A stretch of 64,000 bases of DNA from Myrmaecium sp. VS I D KN 1 (GCA_019775845.1 JADQAV010000059.1:62001-126000); one strand, 5' to 3'; shown: positions 33,145 through 46,002, counted from the stretch's first letter. The notes: generated by a model not told the origin, from the sequence alone. Translations and numbers: made by a program.

Positions 33145-35605
33145 CTAAGGCCTTTTGGTAGCCTTCTCGAACACGCCTCCCTTCTCCGATCTCTCCTCCT
33201 CAATCGGCTCCCCGTTTTCTGCCTCATCGCCCTCTTCTAGCTCGGTCTCGATCTCCTCGGACTCCGTGGGAGCTGGATTCGTGTGCCGACCGGTCTTGGA
33301 AGGCTGTACAGAGTCCCCGCCGCTGAGCTGCCACTCCATCAGCTTAGTAAATGCACCATCCGGATTGGCAGCCAGCTCAGCGTAGGTGCCTTCTTCAGCA
33401 ACCTGGCCGTCAGAGCCGATGCAAATGATGCGGTCTGAGCGCTTGATTGTTGAAAGACGGTGAGCAATGCTGATGGTGGTGTTGTGGCCCTTGAGCAGGG
33501 TAGCGAGAGCCTGGTTCACGAGGGTTTCCGACTCGGCATCCAACGCACTTGTGGCTTCGTCCAAAATGAGAATGTCAGGATCCTTGATCAACGCTCGTGC
33601 AATCGCAATGCGTTGCTTCTGGCCACCAGACAGTTGGGTGCCCCGAGCGCCGACGTGGGTTTCAAGGCCATCAGGCTATGTGCTGTTAGCAGTGAATCAA
33701 AGGTCCTAAAAGTGAAGCAAGACTTACAAAATCGCCAATGAACTGGCAGTTCGCCTTACGGGCCGCAGCGATGATCTCCGCCCGGGTAGCATGAGGCACA
33801 CCATACGCGATGTTCTCTGCGATGGTTCCGGAGAACAAAACGGGTTCCTGTCCGACGAAGCCAATCTTCCTTCTCAACTGCTTGGCGTTCAGCTTGGTGA
33901 TATCCTGGCCATTGATAGTGATCGTCCCGCTGGTAGGGTTATAGAAGCGGAGTAGCAGGCTTGCAACGGTAGATTTTCCAGCGCCACTGGGCGCGACGAT
34001 CGCGACGTTAGTGCCCTGCTCAATCTTGAAATTGAGGTCCTTGAAAATAGTAACAGCCGGCCTCGTTGGGTAGCTGAAGGAAACATGGTGGAATTCGATT
34101 GGGCCGCGCGCGGTCTTGACAGGTTCTCCTCTTGTAGCCGAGATAGTTGGGCTGCGGTCCTGCAGCTCGAAAAGACGGCTTGCAGCACCGACGCCTTTCA
34201 TCAATTCAGCCCAGAACCCAGAAAGCCCAACCATACTAGACCCAGCGTAAGCAGTGTACATGAGGAAAGATGAGAGTTCACCGATTGTGATCGTGCCGCT
34301 TTTGACCATACCGCCACCGACCCAAAGGACAGCGATAATAGTGAGATTACCCATCAAGCCAGTACTACCGTAGAACGTCGCGGCGACAGTTGCCTCCCTC
34401 TTGCCCAGCTCGAATATCCGCTTGATCTGGCGATTGTAGCGGGACACTTCTTGAATCTCGCCGGTGAACGCTTGGCTGGTCCGAACATTGCTTAGGCGCT
34501 CCTCGGCAATCTTGGTCAAAGTACCCAGATTCTTTTGGATCTTCTTGCTGATGGTACGCATGGTTCTACCGAAGAAGAAGGCTGACGTAGCAACAAAGGG
34601 TCCGATAAGCAGTAGAACACCAGTGAGCTTTAGGCTGACCCATCCCATCATGCAGAAGCCTGCCAGACCGCTGATCCCTGCACGAAGACCATCAGACAGA
34701 TTTTGAGTGATACTCTTGCCAACGATGATTGTGTCAGATCCAAGACGCGAGATGAGGTCGCCGACACGGTTCGCATCGAAGAACTCGGCGTTCTGAACGA
34801 AAGTCTTCCGGTATAGCTTGGATCGCAGACGTGCAACGATTCTCTCGCCGACAATCCGAAGGATAATGATTCGCCCGTAGTTCGCAGCTGCACCAGTAGC
34901 CAGGACTACCGCTAGTGTCATGTAGAAAGTCTTGATGTCCATACCCAAGAGCGTCTCTTTGCTGCCCTCCGCCTGCGTCGCAATGTCCAAGATTTTACCG
35001 ATGGAGAAGGGAACCGACATGGATACCGCAGAAGAAACCAACAGGAACAGAAAGGCCCACCCGAGGGACTTTGTCTCCGGCCTCGCGATCTTCACCAGCC
35101 GCCATATCTCCTTCATAGACCCTCCCTGAGCGTTCGCACTCCCCTCCTTGCTAAGTTTCGCACTCAGGTTGAGCTTTGCCGCTGCTGATGCCTTTTCTGA
35201 CTTTATGAAGCCCTGGTCCTTATCCCCCTCTTGAGGATCATGCTCCTCTCGGTTCGGTATGCCCTTGTTGCGCAGTTCATCCTGATATGACTGTTGCCGG
35301 TCATTACGCCCGAGGATCGTGGATCGGTTCTCTTGCGCGAGGTTTCGGGTCGCTGAGAAGCATCGGGAAGTTATGCGGCCGGTTCGTTCGAAAGAGGATA
35401 GGAGGCCACATCCTATCGATGAAGGATGGCGGTGCAATAGCGTAGCGGGTTCTCGAGCGGCCGGATGGCCGTTGATGTGCACATGTCTCCGCGATTGGAG
35501 AGACGAAGAGGGCCGGGCAGCGCGCTCTAGGCACGTCTTGGTGAGGAATGAGCCGTTTACACAGCCCCTCCAGGTCTGCTGCGCGAGGACGTGCGAGCCG
35601 CGCAT
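33145..35605 (-). CDS. mdl1: Mdl1-type mitochondrial ABC half-transporter
   Basis: Two exons: 35605-33728 and 33675-33145, giving 802 residues. The Arg/Ser/His-rich, acid-poor N-terminus ([16 protein letters not shown].. to RCFSATRN) is a mitochondrial presequence. One six-helix ABC transmembrane domain (about 175-470) is followed by one nucleotide-binding domain. Visible motifs are Walker [10 protein letters not shown] (about 540), Q-loop [11 protein letters not shown], signature [15 protein letters not shown], Walker [14 protein letters not shown] and H-loop SIAHRLST. The tail is acidic. The half-size architecture and inner-membrane leader fit yeast Mdl1 / human ABCB10, which in yeast exports peptides from the matrix. 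The ATG at 35605 was chosen as the first in frame; an upstream exon is possible. The intron lies between the Q-loop and signature and is phase 0. Confidence 0.9.
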
Positions 35606-38463
35606 GGCTCTTGGTGCGCGGAAGGGTAAAGCAGTGCCGGTAGGGTACAGACGCTCTGCGAGTGGACAAGCTCTACGACGTCGGAGCAATTGAGCACATC
35701 ACGGAAGGAATGCCCAATGATGTTGTGTCGGCCGCCGGGGATGCAGAGTGCTAGGTATGGGTGTTGTCGAAAAGTTACTCTGCTCTCCGCCATTCGGAGA
35801 TGACGACAAGATCCGAACGGGGATGGCCATTCCTATTCGCCGGCCTCAATGCGCGGGTACACCCGCAAAGCCACATCGGGGAGGGGAAGGAACATTAGCA
35901 ACCTAGACAAACCTTGATGTAATAACTTATAGAAGGTTTACTTCAGTAATAGCTTATAGGGCTACGGCCGACCTGATTGAAAAGACGCAAAAAGGCTTTC
36001 CCGACTTGCAAGAACAGATTCCGCCAATCAAATTATGATCTGAACTCGAGAGTTGCTCCATCCGGTTCCCAGCAAAGCTCCGGAAATCTGTCGCTAGGGC
36101 TATACGTATCGCAAGCTTGAGCAGTACTTTCTGTATTAGTGCCAGCTGGATTTGTTATATCTAGATGACGAATCTCTAATGCGAGCATCCACGCCTGGAA
36201 GAGTTGCATGAGGTTGAGGACAAATATTCAAAATGATCTATAATATTCTCAAGGTCTAAAGGTATCATTCCGAGGAAATGAAGCGCTCCGATTAGACAGA
36301 TGATCTTCGATAGCATAGCACTTGGGACACACTACATACATTCCTCAGGGCCAACCCTCGGGCAGGGCAAAACTATGGAGTAGCTGTCTGTTTTACTGTG
36401 GAGATTCTGCCCATAGCAATTCGAGGAGCAGAGAGTTTCAGGTTGAAGAAGTCATCGGCATCGAACGCCATACTTGTTCGAGCGGGGTAGCTGCATCAAT
36501 GCGACAATCTCAAAGTGGGCTATCGTCGCCATCGTGTGTGGGCGTGTATGTGCTGGCTCCTATACTCTACTATCTTCCACTCTTCGCGTGCGCACGTCGG
36601 TAGCTAACTCATGCACAACCGGCGCCGGCCCGAGGGACAAAAGGATCAAGCATGCATCTCCGTTAAGCTATCGTCAAACTCCCGAGATAGGCGTCTTTTC
36701 CTGTGTAAGATCTTCGGCAAGGCCAACAAGCCCAGCTTTTACGCTGGGCGGAGACGGTTGAAGGTTGAACCAGAAGCTGACATGTTGAAGGTTAGGACAG
36801 ATCACACGCGCAAGCAGCCGGACGCGAAAGCAGCCTGCCGCGTCGTCACGCCGAGAGGTTTCGCGAGCACCAAGAAAAAAAGACCTATCGGCTACCGCCG
36901 AACCGACCAATGCAAGTGTTGCATGGCGACGTCACGCGGCTATATGCCGTAATTTCATTTTGTGAACAGCGGTCAAATGGCTCTGATCGGTGTACATCGA
37001 TGGACTGTCAGTGATGGTAAAAGGTGTAGCTGTACAACCGTCAGCCTAATGCTTCAGCCATTAGTGACCGGCGCTGCGGAGGATATCCTAATACAGGGGC
37101 TTGTTTGGGCCGCTTCTGCTGAGTAGACAAGAAGACGAATGGAATCTCCGACGTTTAGGAGAGCCGTAAGCGAAACTGACACTTCCCAGGAGAGTCAGGA
37201 GCATATGCATCAGCTCAAACAAAGATGACGAATGTAGATGCTCCAAGCGTCCAGGGAGCATGCCAAGCGGTTCCAGGTACCGGTACACGTATCAGCATCC
37301 GGGGTGCAATCTGGAAGCGTAAGGAATCTCCATTCGGGTGACACTCCCTACAGGCTGTCACAAGCCAAGCTCCAGTTTCAGGGAGAGTTGCTGACCTTGA
37401 AAGCGCCTCAGATATGGATGGCGGCGAGATGGCATTGGAGCTGACGGATGCCGTTGTCCAGTCAGATGAGCTTCAGGTCAGCCTCTGCAAGGAGGTACGC
37501 AAAGTCTACCGCCATTCTCAGGAGGCATGAGTCGCTCAGAGCACTGATGAATCGAAGATCATCCCAGCCAGCAGCCTTGTTTCCCGAGAGAGTGGTTCTC
37601 GCCTGGGGAAGAAGAAGAAAGTGGACTGAAACGCCGAGTTCGGAGGGATTAGCCAGTAGCTGCATGGAGGAAGCGACGGCCATACCGAAGACGGCTGAGT
37701 GGAATCAACCCGGCTTCACCGCGCGGTCCAGCCTGGGGCTCCGGCAATGCCTCCACGCAACCTTGAAGGAGAAGCGAGGCAAGAGGTGAGGTTAGGTGAG
37801 GCTTTCCAGGAGATTATCAGATTGATTGATGAGCCATTTTTATCAGATCGATGGAACCTTTCGAAGTTTGTGGTCGGAGTGACAGATACCCGAAAATAGG
37901 GGAACCGCCCGGAAGGGGCAGGATCGCCCACTAGTTCATGACCTGGGATTTTTGTTTCAATAAATACCCGTACTAAATAACATGCTTACGTCCGACGGTA
38001 CAAGAGACTCCAGGATAGGGATGGGGCAATCACGGATACTCCCAAGAACCAGTACTTCCCGGTTCTAGGTCCGATCTGCTACCACAACCGGCGGGTATGT
38101 GTGTGTGTTGTACATGTGGAGGCAAAAGCGGCACTTTCACACATCAGCATCCGTCTCGTCTGGGCCCGAATACGTCGCGGCGTGTGATTGGTATACGGGT
38201 ACGAGAGGTGCGGGCATGAGAGAGATTGTGACCGTCCTGGAGCACATTTTCGTGGCTACGATCTTGGGCGTCGAGGAGAGGGAAGGGCCTTGCAGGGTTA
38301 GCGCTTGGTTACATAGGTACTGTACCGAGTACCGAAGGGTTGAGTGTAACAATACGTTACCGCTGTGTGGCCCGAGGAGTTGTTCCTAGGGCGATTCGTT
38401 CATCAGCCGACGGGAACAAGCTGCTTCAGCCCATTTCCTCAACACTTCATCGGTGTGTCCTCA
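35606..38463. other. divergent intergenic region, mdl1 / reductase
   Basis: A 2.9-kb spacer. The part 35900-36300 is noticeably richer in A+T and holds an imperfect direct repeat (GTAATAACTTATAG and GTAATAGCTTATAG at 35919-35932 and 35946-35959). A small inverted repeat with arms CCCAGC/GCTGGG lies at 36731-36748. Open frames are short and unrecognised. It could hold decayed repeats, but no element family is identifiable. Confidence 0.45.
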
Positions 38464-40973
38464 ATGAGCTCCTATCTTCTGCGCCTGCCGCCCCCATTTA
38501 ACCCTGCCCCCGGCTGCACCTCTTCGTCCTGGCCATTGCCTCGCGTCCGCTCCTTCCATCGCTCCAAGCACCTCGCCGTGCTCCCGAACCGTTTCGTGTC
38601 GCCGGCTCGCTTGAAGAAAGCTCAGCCACCGACACACTTCGATCTGATAAAAGGTATCGCCCTTCCACGCTCATCTCCGCATCGCGGGGCATCCGAATCC
38701 GAATCCTGTCTCTCCATTGTCACCCAATATGTCCCACGCAGAACCGGGACCGCTCAGAAGACGCGTCGCTGACAGTCATGCTTGCTCATCAGGAATCTCT
38801 ACTCTTGCTGCCCCTTCCCGTACAACTTTCGCCACTAGATCATCGCAACCTCACACCTCCACCATGACTACGTCAATCCAATTCCGTCATCAGCATATTC
38901 CTTCCACCTCGACCTCCCACCCCGACGATCCAATCCCTCACGAACCTAGAAATGTGCCGCGATCCACGAAAACCTCAAAGCGCAGCCAGGCCTCCAGCGG
39001 GTCTCCACGGTCATCAGGAGAGTCGCTGGTTTGGTCTGACTCCTCTGACTTGGACGAGTCTCCCTCGACTCCTTCCACCGATCCTCACGTCGACGATCTG
39101 GCCGACAAGCTCAAAACCCTCTCACCTGCTACTACCGACTTCACACCAAAGAAAACTGAACGACGTGCTTCAACGACTCTCATATCGGAAGATCCCGACC
39201 GGATCAAAAGCATACTCGGTGATGGAGAGACTGCTACGCAGTTGATCTCCAAGTGCTGCGGAGGCGGTTGCTGTATGGTGAAGACAGACGTACCGACCAG
39301 CGCACTCTCAACGGACTATGTGCCAATTGTCCTGCCAGACAACAGGGCATTCCGTTGTCTCAACCTGAAGTTGGGGCCGCTCAGCTTGGATACCCCGCTC
39401 ACGAACCTTGCGCCTCTTCCTCCCCAGACGGTTTCTTTCGACTCACTCCCAGCCGATAAAAAGGAAGAACAGGAGGAGCATGTCAGCTTGGTTCACAAGC
39501 AGCCGCCTTCGTTTGTGCAACCGCATCCTCCATACAATGTGTTCCCAGCACCCCTGTTCCATGCTAGGGAGCTGACGAAGCCGGGCGCCGAAAAACGAAC
39601 TTTCCACTACGATATTGACGTCACCGATTATCCTGATGAGGGAGGTGTCGATTTCAAGGTCGGTGGTGCTATCGGTATCTGTCCTCCAAACGATATGTCT
39701 CTGGTTGACGACACGTTTGACCAGCTCTGCATTCCGAGGTCACTTAGGGACAAGCCAGTACTTATGAGGACCACGGGAGGTCGCTGGCCTACAATCTGGG
39801 GCCCTGACCAGCCCAGGGAGCTCGTTACTACTCGACGTGAGCTTCTCACCTGGTGTTCCGACATCCAGAGCAGTCCTCCCACGAAGCCGCTTCTCCGTCT
39901 GTTGGCTGAGCATGCCTCGGCAGCAAACGAGAAGAAGATCCTGTTGTACCTAGCCTCTGCTGAAGGTCAAGGTGCATTCTGTGACCTTCGTACGAGCGTC
40001 CACGTCACGATCCCCCAGTTGCTGCATGCTTTCCCCTCCTCTAAGCCTCCGCTAGCTCATCTTCTGTCCAGCCTCAACCAGCTGATGCCTCGTTTCTACT
40101 CCTTGTCTAACGATCCTCACATCAGTAGCGATCGCACCCACAACAGGAGGCTGATCGAGGTAGCTGTGACTGTGCACGAAACACCTGACTGGCATGCCGA
40201 AGGTGCTAAGCGCACCGGTGTTGGCAGCGGTTTCATGGAGCGCTTGGCTCTGAAGTATATTGAGGCTCAGGAGAGCGGTATCGACCCACAACTTCTGGAT
40301 CTTCGCATCCCAATGTTTCGTGGCTTGATGGCCAACCCGCTTTCTCGCAAGTTTGGCGGAGACGGTCCTATGGTTCTGATCGGTGCTGGTGTCGGCATGG
40401 CTCCTTTCCGTGGATTCATCCTCAACCGGCTCAAGAACGCCAACTGCGCGAACAAGATCTGGCTTATTCAGGGCGTCCGTGATTCCATGCTCGACGAACT
40501 GTACTCCGGTGAACTGGGTGACCACGAGCGGGAGATCAAGAAGGTTGTGCAGAGCCGCAAGGTTGATCCCAACAAGAAGACCACTAAGTACGTTCAAGAC
40601 GAAGTCCGCCAGCAGGCAGACATCGTATGGTTCGTCATCAACGCACTTGATGGTCGCATCTTCGTGTGCGGCAGCACCAAAGGTATGGGCGAGGGAGTCG
40701 AGCGAGCGCTCATGGATGTCGCAATGGACAAGGGCAATATGAACGAAGAACAAGCGAAAGAGTTCTGGGAGACCAAGAGAGAAGAGGGTCAATATATCGC
40801 TGTAAGTCCGATGGGTTCCCCACATCCCCCTTTTCTGGTTGTCGCGTTTGCTGTGTCCGGTGTTGGGGCTTAGCCTCGGCCGAAGATTGCGAACGCCGCT
40901 CCCGTCTCCGCTCCGCCCCCAACTCCCGCGGGCTTTCGACCAATGCTAACGTTTGCATTAGGAAACCTGGTGA
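38464..40973 (+). CDS. FAD/NADP(H) reductase without flavodoxin domain
   Basis: Preferred model has three exons: 38464-38653, 38742-40801, 40962-40973, giving 753 residues. Exon 1 encodes an Arg/Ser/Pro-rich leader and splices in frame to EPGPLRRRVAD; an alternative is translation from 38729 (MSHAEPGPL) without exon 1. Residues to about 230 are Ser/Thr-rich. CCGGGCC (about 235-241) follows. From about 330 the fold is that of cytochrome P450 reductase and sulfite reductase alpha: FAD motif PRFYSLSND (about 513-521), GVGSGFM, NADP motif GAGVGMAPFRGF (about 612-623), CGSTKGMGEGVERAL, and the C-terminal aromatic ETW supplied by the 12-nt last exon. A GCTAAC branch site lies 12 nt before that exon. 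No FMN-binding flavodoxin domain is present, so electrons must pass to another acceptor. Substrate unknown. Confidence 0.8.
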
Positions 40974-43441
40974 ACGCCTCCAACAGTGTGCATAATGCTG
41001 CAGCATTGGCCTTCATTGGTCCCTACTTCATCATCGCATTCCCAGAACCCCGCCGCCGCCCGCATGTCTTACGCTCACTCAGCCAAACCCCTCTATCCAA
41101 ACGGATGCTTCGTTGTAACGCTCGACATCCGATCCTCTGCAAAGAAAGGCCGATAGCCGGGTCCTATGATTTCCCTTATTTTTTGCCTTGATTTCTGCTT
41201 TCAAGCTAAAGAATGGCTCCCCTATATTTTCAATTGGTAACTGTCGTTTCCAACCACGGGTTACCTTGCGATAAGCCCCTTTAAGCATGGCGTAAATGGC
41301 GTTTCGGGTCACCAATGGTATTTGCAAACTGGGAGAGGGCGTCTGGTGCCAGATGGCGGACCTATACATCCAGTCTGCTCGCTTTCCTGTCAAGGCGGAT
41401 GGGAGGTCTATACTTTTCTTTTTCTTCTCTATCCCAACAATCTGTCCCTATTAGATGGCCTTCAGTACGCTTTGAGTCTGGCCATACACGCAGACAGACC
41501 CATTGCATTTTTTAATTGGATCTTGGGCACTACGACGGATGGGAAATGACGGGTCGGTGACACCGACTGGCGGGTAGGATCAAAAATACTGGTGGAGAGG
41601 GACACTCGGGCTTGAAAGGGGTATTTAGCGACAGCGGACCGTCTCTATGTGTATTAGTAGTTAGCTTCCCCTTACGGGTATTCATGATAGGTAGGGGCTC
41701 CAAGCTCGAAGCGTCGAATTAACCAAAAAGTTCCATAAGTATTGCTTTCCTCATGTGGGCGTGTCCATGCTTCATTTGTACATTCTCGCATACCCCTTCG
41801 TTCAATTGCGGCGGACACACTCCACCTTATCTTCTCCTACGCGTCGCTCCTCCTGACGACGCTGTAGAGCGCGGTTGATGGTGATGGAGTAGGACCGAGA
41901 GCAGATGAACTTACCCAGGAAAGAGAGCTGATCGTCGTTTATAACAGTCTACTACCGCATGTCACGGCCGCATCTACTACTCTCAAGAGAGAGCATATGC
42001 CTGCGCGACCCACGGTAGGCAGACGTGGCAAGCTTGCTGTGGACCGCCAGCGCTGCGTGAGGGGGAGGTAGGGGTGGGGGTGAGGGTATGGAAGTCGTTG
42101 ACCACGCCGACGACGACGACGACGACGACAACGAGGTAGAGGAGGGCGCGTAGCTTGTGCTGGCTGCACCAAGGCCACTCGGTCTTTCCGTAAGAGCTTC
42201 TTACATCGAGATCTGCTGGAGCGGAAGAGGCCGAAGGGTGGGAGGTTGGGGGATGAGGTGTAGGATGTTGTTGTTGTCGCCTTTGGGCGTTCTTAGCCTC
42301 TGTGCGGGCTTGGAGGGGGGTGTTCTGGTTGTTTGGGACCCTTCAAGGTTTTCGAGTTTCTAGTTATAACAGAGAAAGCCATGGGTTGGGGGGCTTTGTG
42401 CGCCTGCCTGTCCGTTGACTGTTGGTAGAAGAATAGGTCCTTCCGAAGGGGAAAGGTGGACCGGGGGGTTGGGAAAGGGCCGACCATCACCACTTTGCCC
42501 AGGGATAAGCTCGATTTGTGCTGAAGGCGTAATTATGATTGTACGGAAGGGGACGCAGTTTTACCTCCCTTTTCGAAGGGTGAACGTTGAGGACGACAAC
42601 AGAGTATAAGAAAAGGCTTGTGGACGATCCATAGGAGAAAGAAGGGCCGCGTTCAGGCAGCGCGACAAGCACTGGCAATGCCATCACTAAACATCCTCGT
42701 AGAGCGCAGAGCGCGGTAGGTGACCAGATTTTCTGAGGAATGGCCGAACTGAAGATATGGGAAAGAAAGAAGCGATTTGCGAAGCTGTATGGCGTAGACG
42801 TAATTTGTTGTGCAAACGCAAAAAAAGGGATGCTTTGGTGAGATAATAAAGCCATCGTTCCTTCGTATAAAGAAATGATGGTAAACTAGTTGCGGAGTAG
42901 TAAGAGCATATTGGAAACGCGCGCGAGAACAGGAAGATATATCCAAAAAAAAGAAACAAAGTCAGTAAAATAATAATCTGAGAGAAATGAAAAGAACAAC
43001 CATGACACGCACACGCGATATGAACATGAGGTAGCTTCCCAGGAACGAATAACAACGCCCGCCCAATATGTGAAGCAGAAAAAGCCCCGAGATATTGGAC
43101 AGAAAAGGCTTTCCCCTTACTCTTCCCCTTGTGCAAACCAATAGACAAAAACAAAACGGACGCGTCGCAGGTATATTTTTCTCTTTTCTCTCCCTCCCAA
43201 GATGAAAAGACCCAGCCAGACCAACGCACTTGATAGATCGGACTACTCGTACCCAAGAACTCCAAGAGAGAGAGATAGCAGAAACACCACGATGTTGAGG
43301 GAAAACAGTCCAACACCCATTGTCCACCGCTGATCAGGAGAGCGAAGTAAACTCGACAAGCCCCTAATGTTTAGAGCATAAAATGCACAAGTTAAAACGT
43401 GAATCGACCAGCAACCGAGCTCAGGAAGTAGTGAGGCGCTC
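40974..43441. other. convergent 3' flanks, reductase / ptaB
   Basis: About 2.5 kb between convergent genes. It contains a (GAC)n run at 42109-42130 and T/A-richer sequence near 42600-43380. The 209-codon reverse frame at 42687-43316 is rich in Phe/Ser/Leu from pyrimidine-rich sequence and resembles no family. No gene is supported. Confidence 0.5.
42109..42130. repeat. (GAC)n microsatellite
   Basis: About seven tandem GAC units in non-coding DNA. Confidence 0.85.
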
Positions 43442-45348
43442 TCACGGATTCTGCTTGATCCTCTTATTGCCACCAACACGAGGACTTTGTTTTACTTTCG
43501 GTTGGGCGTTGCCAGCACCGCCAGCGCCATTAACTTCCCCGGTTGCGCCTCCGTCATTATCCTCCATCTTTACCGCGCTCTGACGTCGTCGCTTGTTGCT
43601 CACGTTGGGACTCGTGTTTGCGCTCGCCCCAGCAGAGCTGGTATTTCCTTGCTGTGAACGCTGCGCAACCATCTGGTGCGCCTGCGCCGGAGACGGCGTG
43701 TGCGTCTGCAGGAGGTGAGGCGAGCCGTTTGCAGCGTTCGGTAGACCTAGATTAGCCATTGCCGGGGACATGAATTGCTGATTAGGATGCTGCATCCCCG
43801 GGGGCATTGGTCCGCCGGCATTGGAGGGCGTCCTGGCGCCAGGCGGTAGTTGCTGGGCTTGGTGAGCCTGCTGCTGCTGGAGCATCTGGGCGGGGTTCGG
43901 CGGGAAATTCATTGCCGGATTGCCTTGAGGATGAGACTGTTGTTGCTGGGAAGCGATGTTCTGCAGTAGGGTTCGCATGGCTTCTGAGGGAGTTAGATTG
44001 GGATTTTGGTTGTAGTACAACATAAGGTCCGACATGCTGCCCATCGTCTCTCCAATCTATGACACGTTAGTCTGGTAATTTCGCAGAAGCATGGCGCGGG
44101 ATATCTTTACCTCAAGGAAGCTGAGAACCTTGTTTGTCACTCCTAGGGCGTTGGTGGGGCATTCGGGCAGATCTGATAAGAGGATATACGGCTCGCTGGG
44201 CTCTTGTTTACGTTGTTGCTTTTGCGCCGCATTCTTCTTGGTCATTTTAGGTGATTGCTTCAACACCGGAGAAACTGTCTGCAGCTTTTGCTGTAGTAAG
44301 GCCCTCGGCAAATATTGAGAATGCTCTTGAGTTTCAAAGGCGAAACAGTCCATTTTGTCACTTCCCGAATATGTCGCAGAGAGCTTCCCAGACGCAACCA
44401 GCTGCACTATGTCAGCCCACATCTAATATTGTGAGGTGGAAATCGGCTTACCTGAGTGCCATTGGTAAACCAGTAGATCACCTTCGCGCGTTGGCATTCC
44501 ACATAGTGGAAATTGTTCACTAGGTCCCTCTCGGTTGCTCCGTCTACCGTTATTTGGATATTGTCGACCCCGCTGGCGAAGTGAGACCAGAAGTACCGAG
44601 CTATTGCCGGATAAGAGATCTCAAACTGCTTGGTGGTGCTTTTCTCAGAATCCCACACCGTATGTCGGAAGAATCCATCCTCGCTGAAGAACCGCATAGT
44701 GAATTGCCTCCAGTAATTGATGTCATTCCCTTGCTTCGATGTCTAAACCAAGTCAGTGTTGGGAGAACTTCAGAAAACCGGTTCAGACATACCGAAAATC
44801 GTCCAAGTTGTTCCACAAAATGCAGCAATTTGAGAACTACCATACCCGACGCCACTCTCCCTTGTTGCTGCCGCGCCACCATCGCATGCTGTTGAGCCTG
44901 TTGCGCCATCAACGAGGCTTGTTGCATTTGATGCGCAGCTTGCTGCTGGTGTTGCTGGTGCGGATTCTGCACCTGTTGGTTTGGTGGGTGTGGTTTCGGT
45001 CCAGGTTGCGCCTGTTGTTGCTGTTGGTTCTGTGTTTGCGCCTGCGGCCCCTGTTGGGATTGTTGCTGGGGCTGGGATTGAGCCTGCTGAGATTGCTGTT
45101 GCGGAGTGGGAGGCTGTTGTGGCTGAGGTTGTGGGGTAGGCTGCTGTGCCGGCTGCTGTGCAGGGGATGCTTGAGCATCGTGTGGCACACTCATGCGGGA
45201 TGGAGGCCTCATCGGGCCCTGCTGGCCTTGTTGCGATTGGGGTCCTTGGGGGCCTTGCGGCCCAGGCTGACCCTGATTGCTTGATTGCGAAGCAGCATGT
45301 TGCATCGCTAGATGTTGTTGCATCTGGTGAGCTTGCTGCTGTTGTTGT

Positions 45349-45380
<32 letters not shown>

Positions 45381-46002
45381 CTGGGCATGGTGCACGGCCA
45401 TTTGCTGTTGCATTATCTGTTGTCGAAGGTGCGGAGGGAGGTTGGGGAGCACACCGGGCGTGGCGTTTTGCATAGCGGCGATTTGTTGCACGGAGATATT
45501 GGGGCTGGGTCCGTTCGGAAAGCCCATGGGCATGCCATTCTGTTGCTGTTGCAGGATTTGCTGTTGTCTCAATAACTGTCTATGCTGCTGCTGCTGCTGT
45601 TGCTGCATCAACATAGCAGGAGTGTTTCCACCCACTTTAAGGCAGCTGTCAGCTATTTCTCTATCGCTAGAAGTTGGCACCATGGCTTGTCTGTTTGAAC
45701 TTACTGGCTTGCATTTGATGTTGCGGAAACATGTGGGCTTGCGGGGTTAGATGAGACAAAGCATGCTGGCTAGGCCCTCCCGGCATCGGCCCACTCATAC
45801 CTGGATGCATACCGATCATCGGGCCTGCCTGGCTCACATGGGGACCATTTGGCCCCGAGACACCTGGGTGCATCTGCATCGGTTGGCCCATCGGCTGTCC
45901 TGGATTGGGTCCGGGGCCTGGGCCCATCGGCTGTCCGTGGGGGATTCCATGTTGAAGTACGCCCGGGTGATGAGGGTAGGTGCTCGCCATCATCTGCGAC
46001 AT
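43442..46002 (-). CDS. ptaB: PtaB-type LIM-domain-binding co-regulator
   Basis: Five exons in transcription order: 46002-45705, 45634-44793, 44742-44452, 44401-44111, 44056-43442, giving 778 residues. The N-terminus is Pro/Gly/Met/His-rich. About 105-360 is dominated by glutamine runs. The LIM-binding (LDB1-like) domain spans about 381-590 and includes NYWRQFTMRFFSEDGFFRHTVWD, YFWSHFASGVDNIQ, YVECQRAKVIYWFTNGTQ and SDLPECPTNALGVTNKVLSFLE. The tail is Asn/Gln/Pro-rich and ends in a basic segment (KRRRQ, GGNKRIKQNP). Aspergillus PtaB and yeast Mfg1 partner the Som1/Flo8-type regulator in adhesion and filamentous growth. The exon 2 acceptor is AAAG/T, weaker than the usual YAG, but is the only choice found that keeps frame; the other junctions are standard. 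Confidence 0.88.

Noticed and set aside
36731-36748. Small hairpin as a structured RNA or terminator
   Set aside because: A 6-bp stem alone is expected by chance several times in a window of this size, and it lacks any recognisable RNA context.
42687-43316. 209-codon hydrophobic reverse open frame
   Set aside because: Phe/Ser/Leu content comes from pyrimidine-rich 3' flank sequence; no family resemblance and no codon bias like neighbouring genes.
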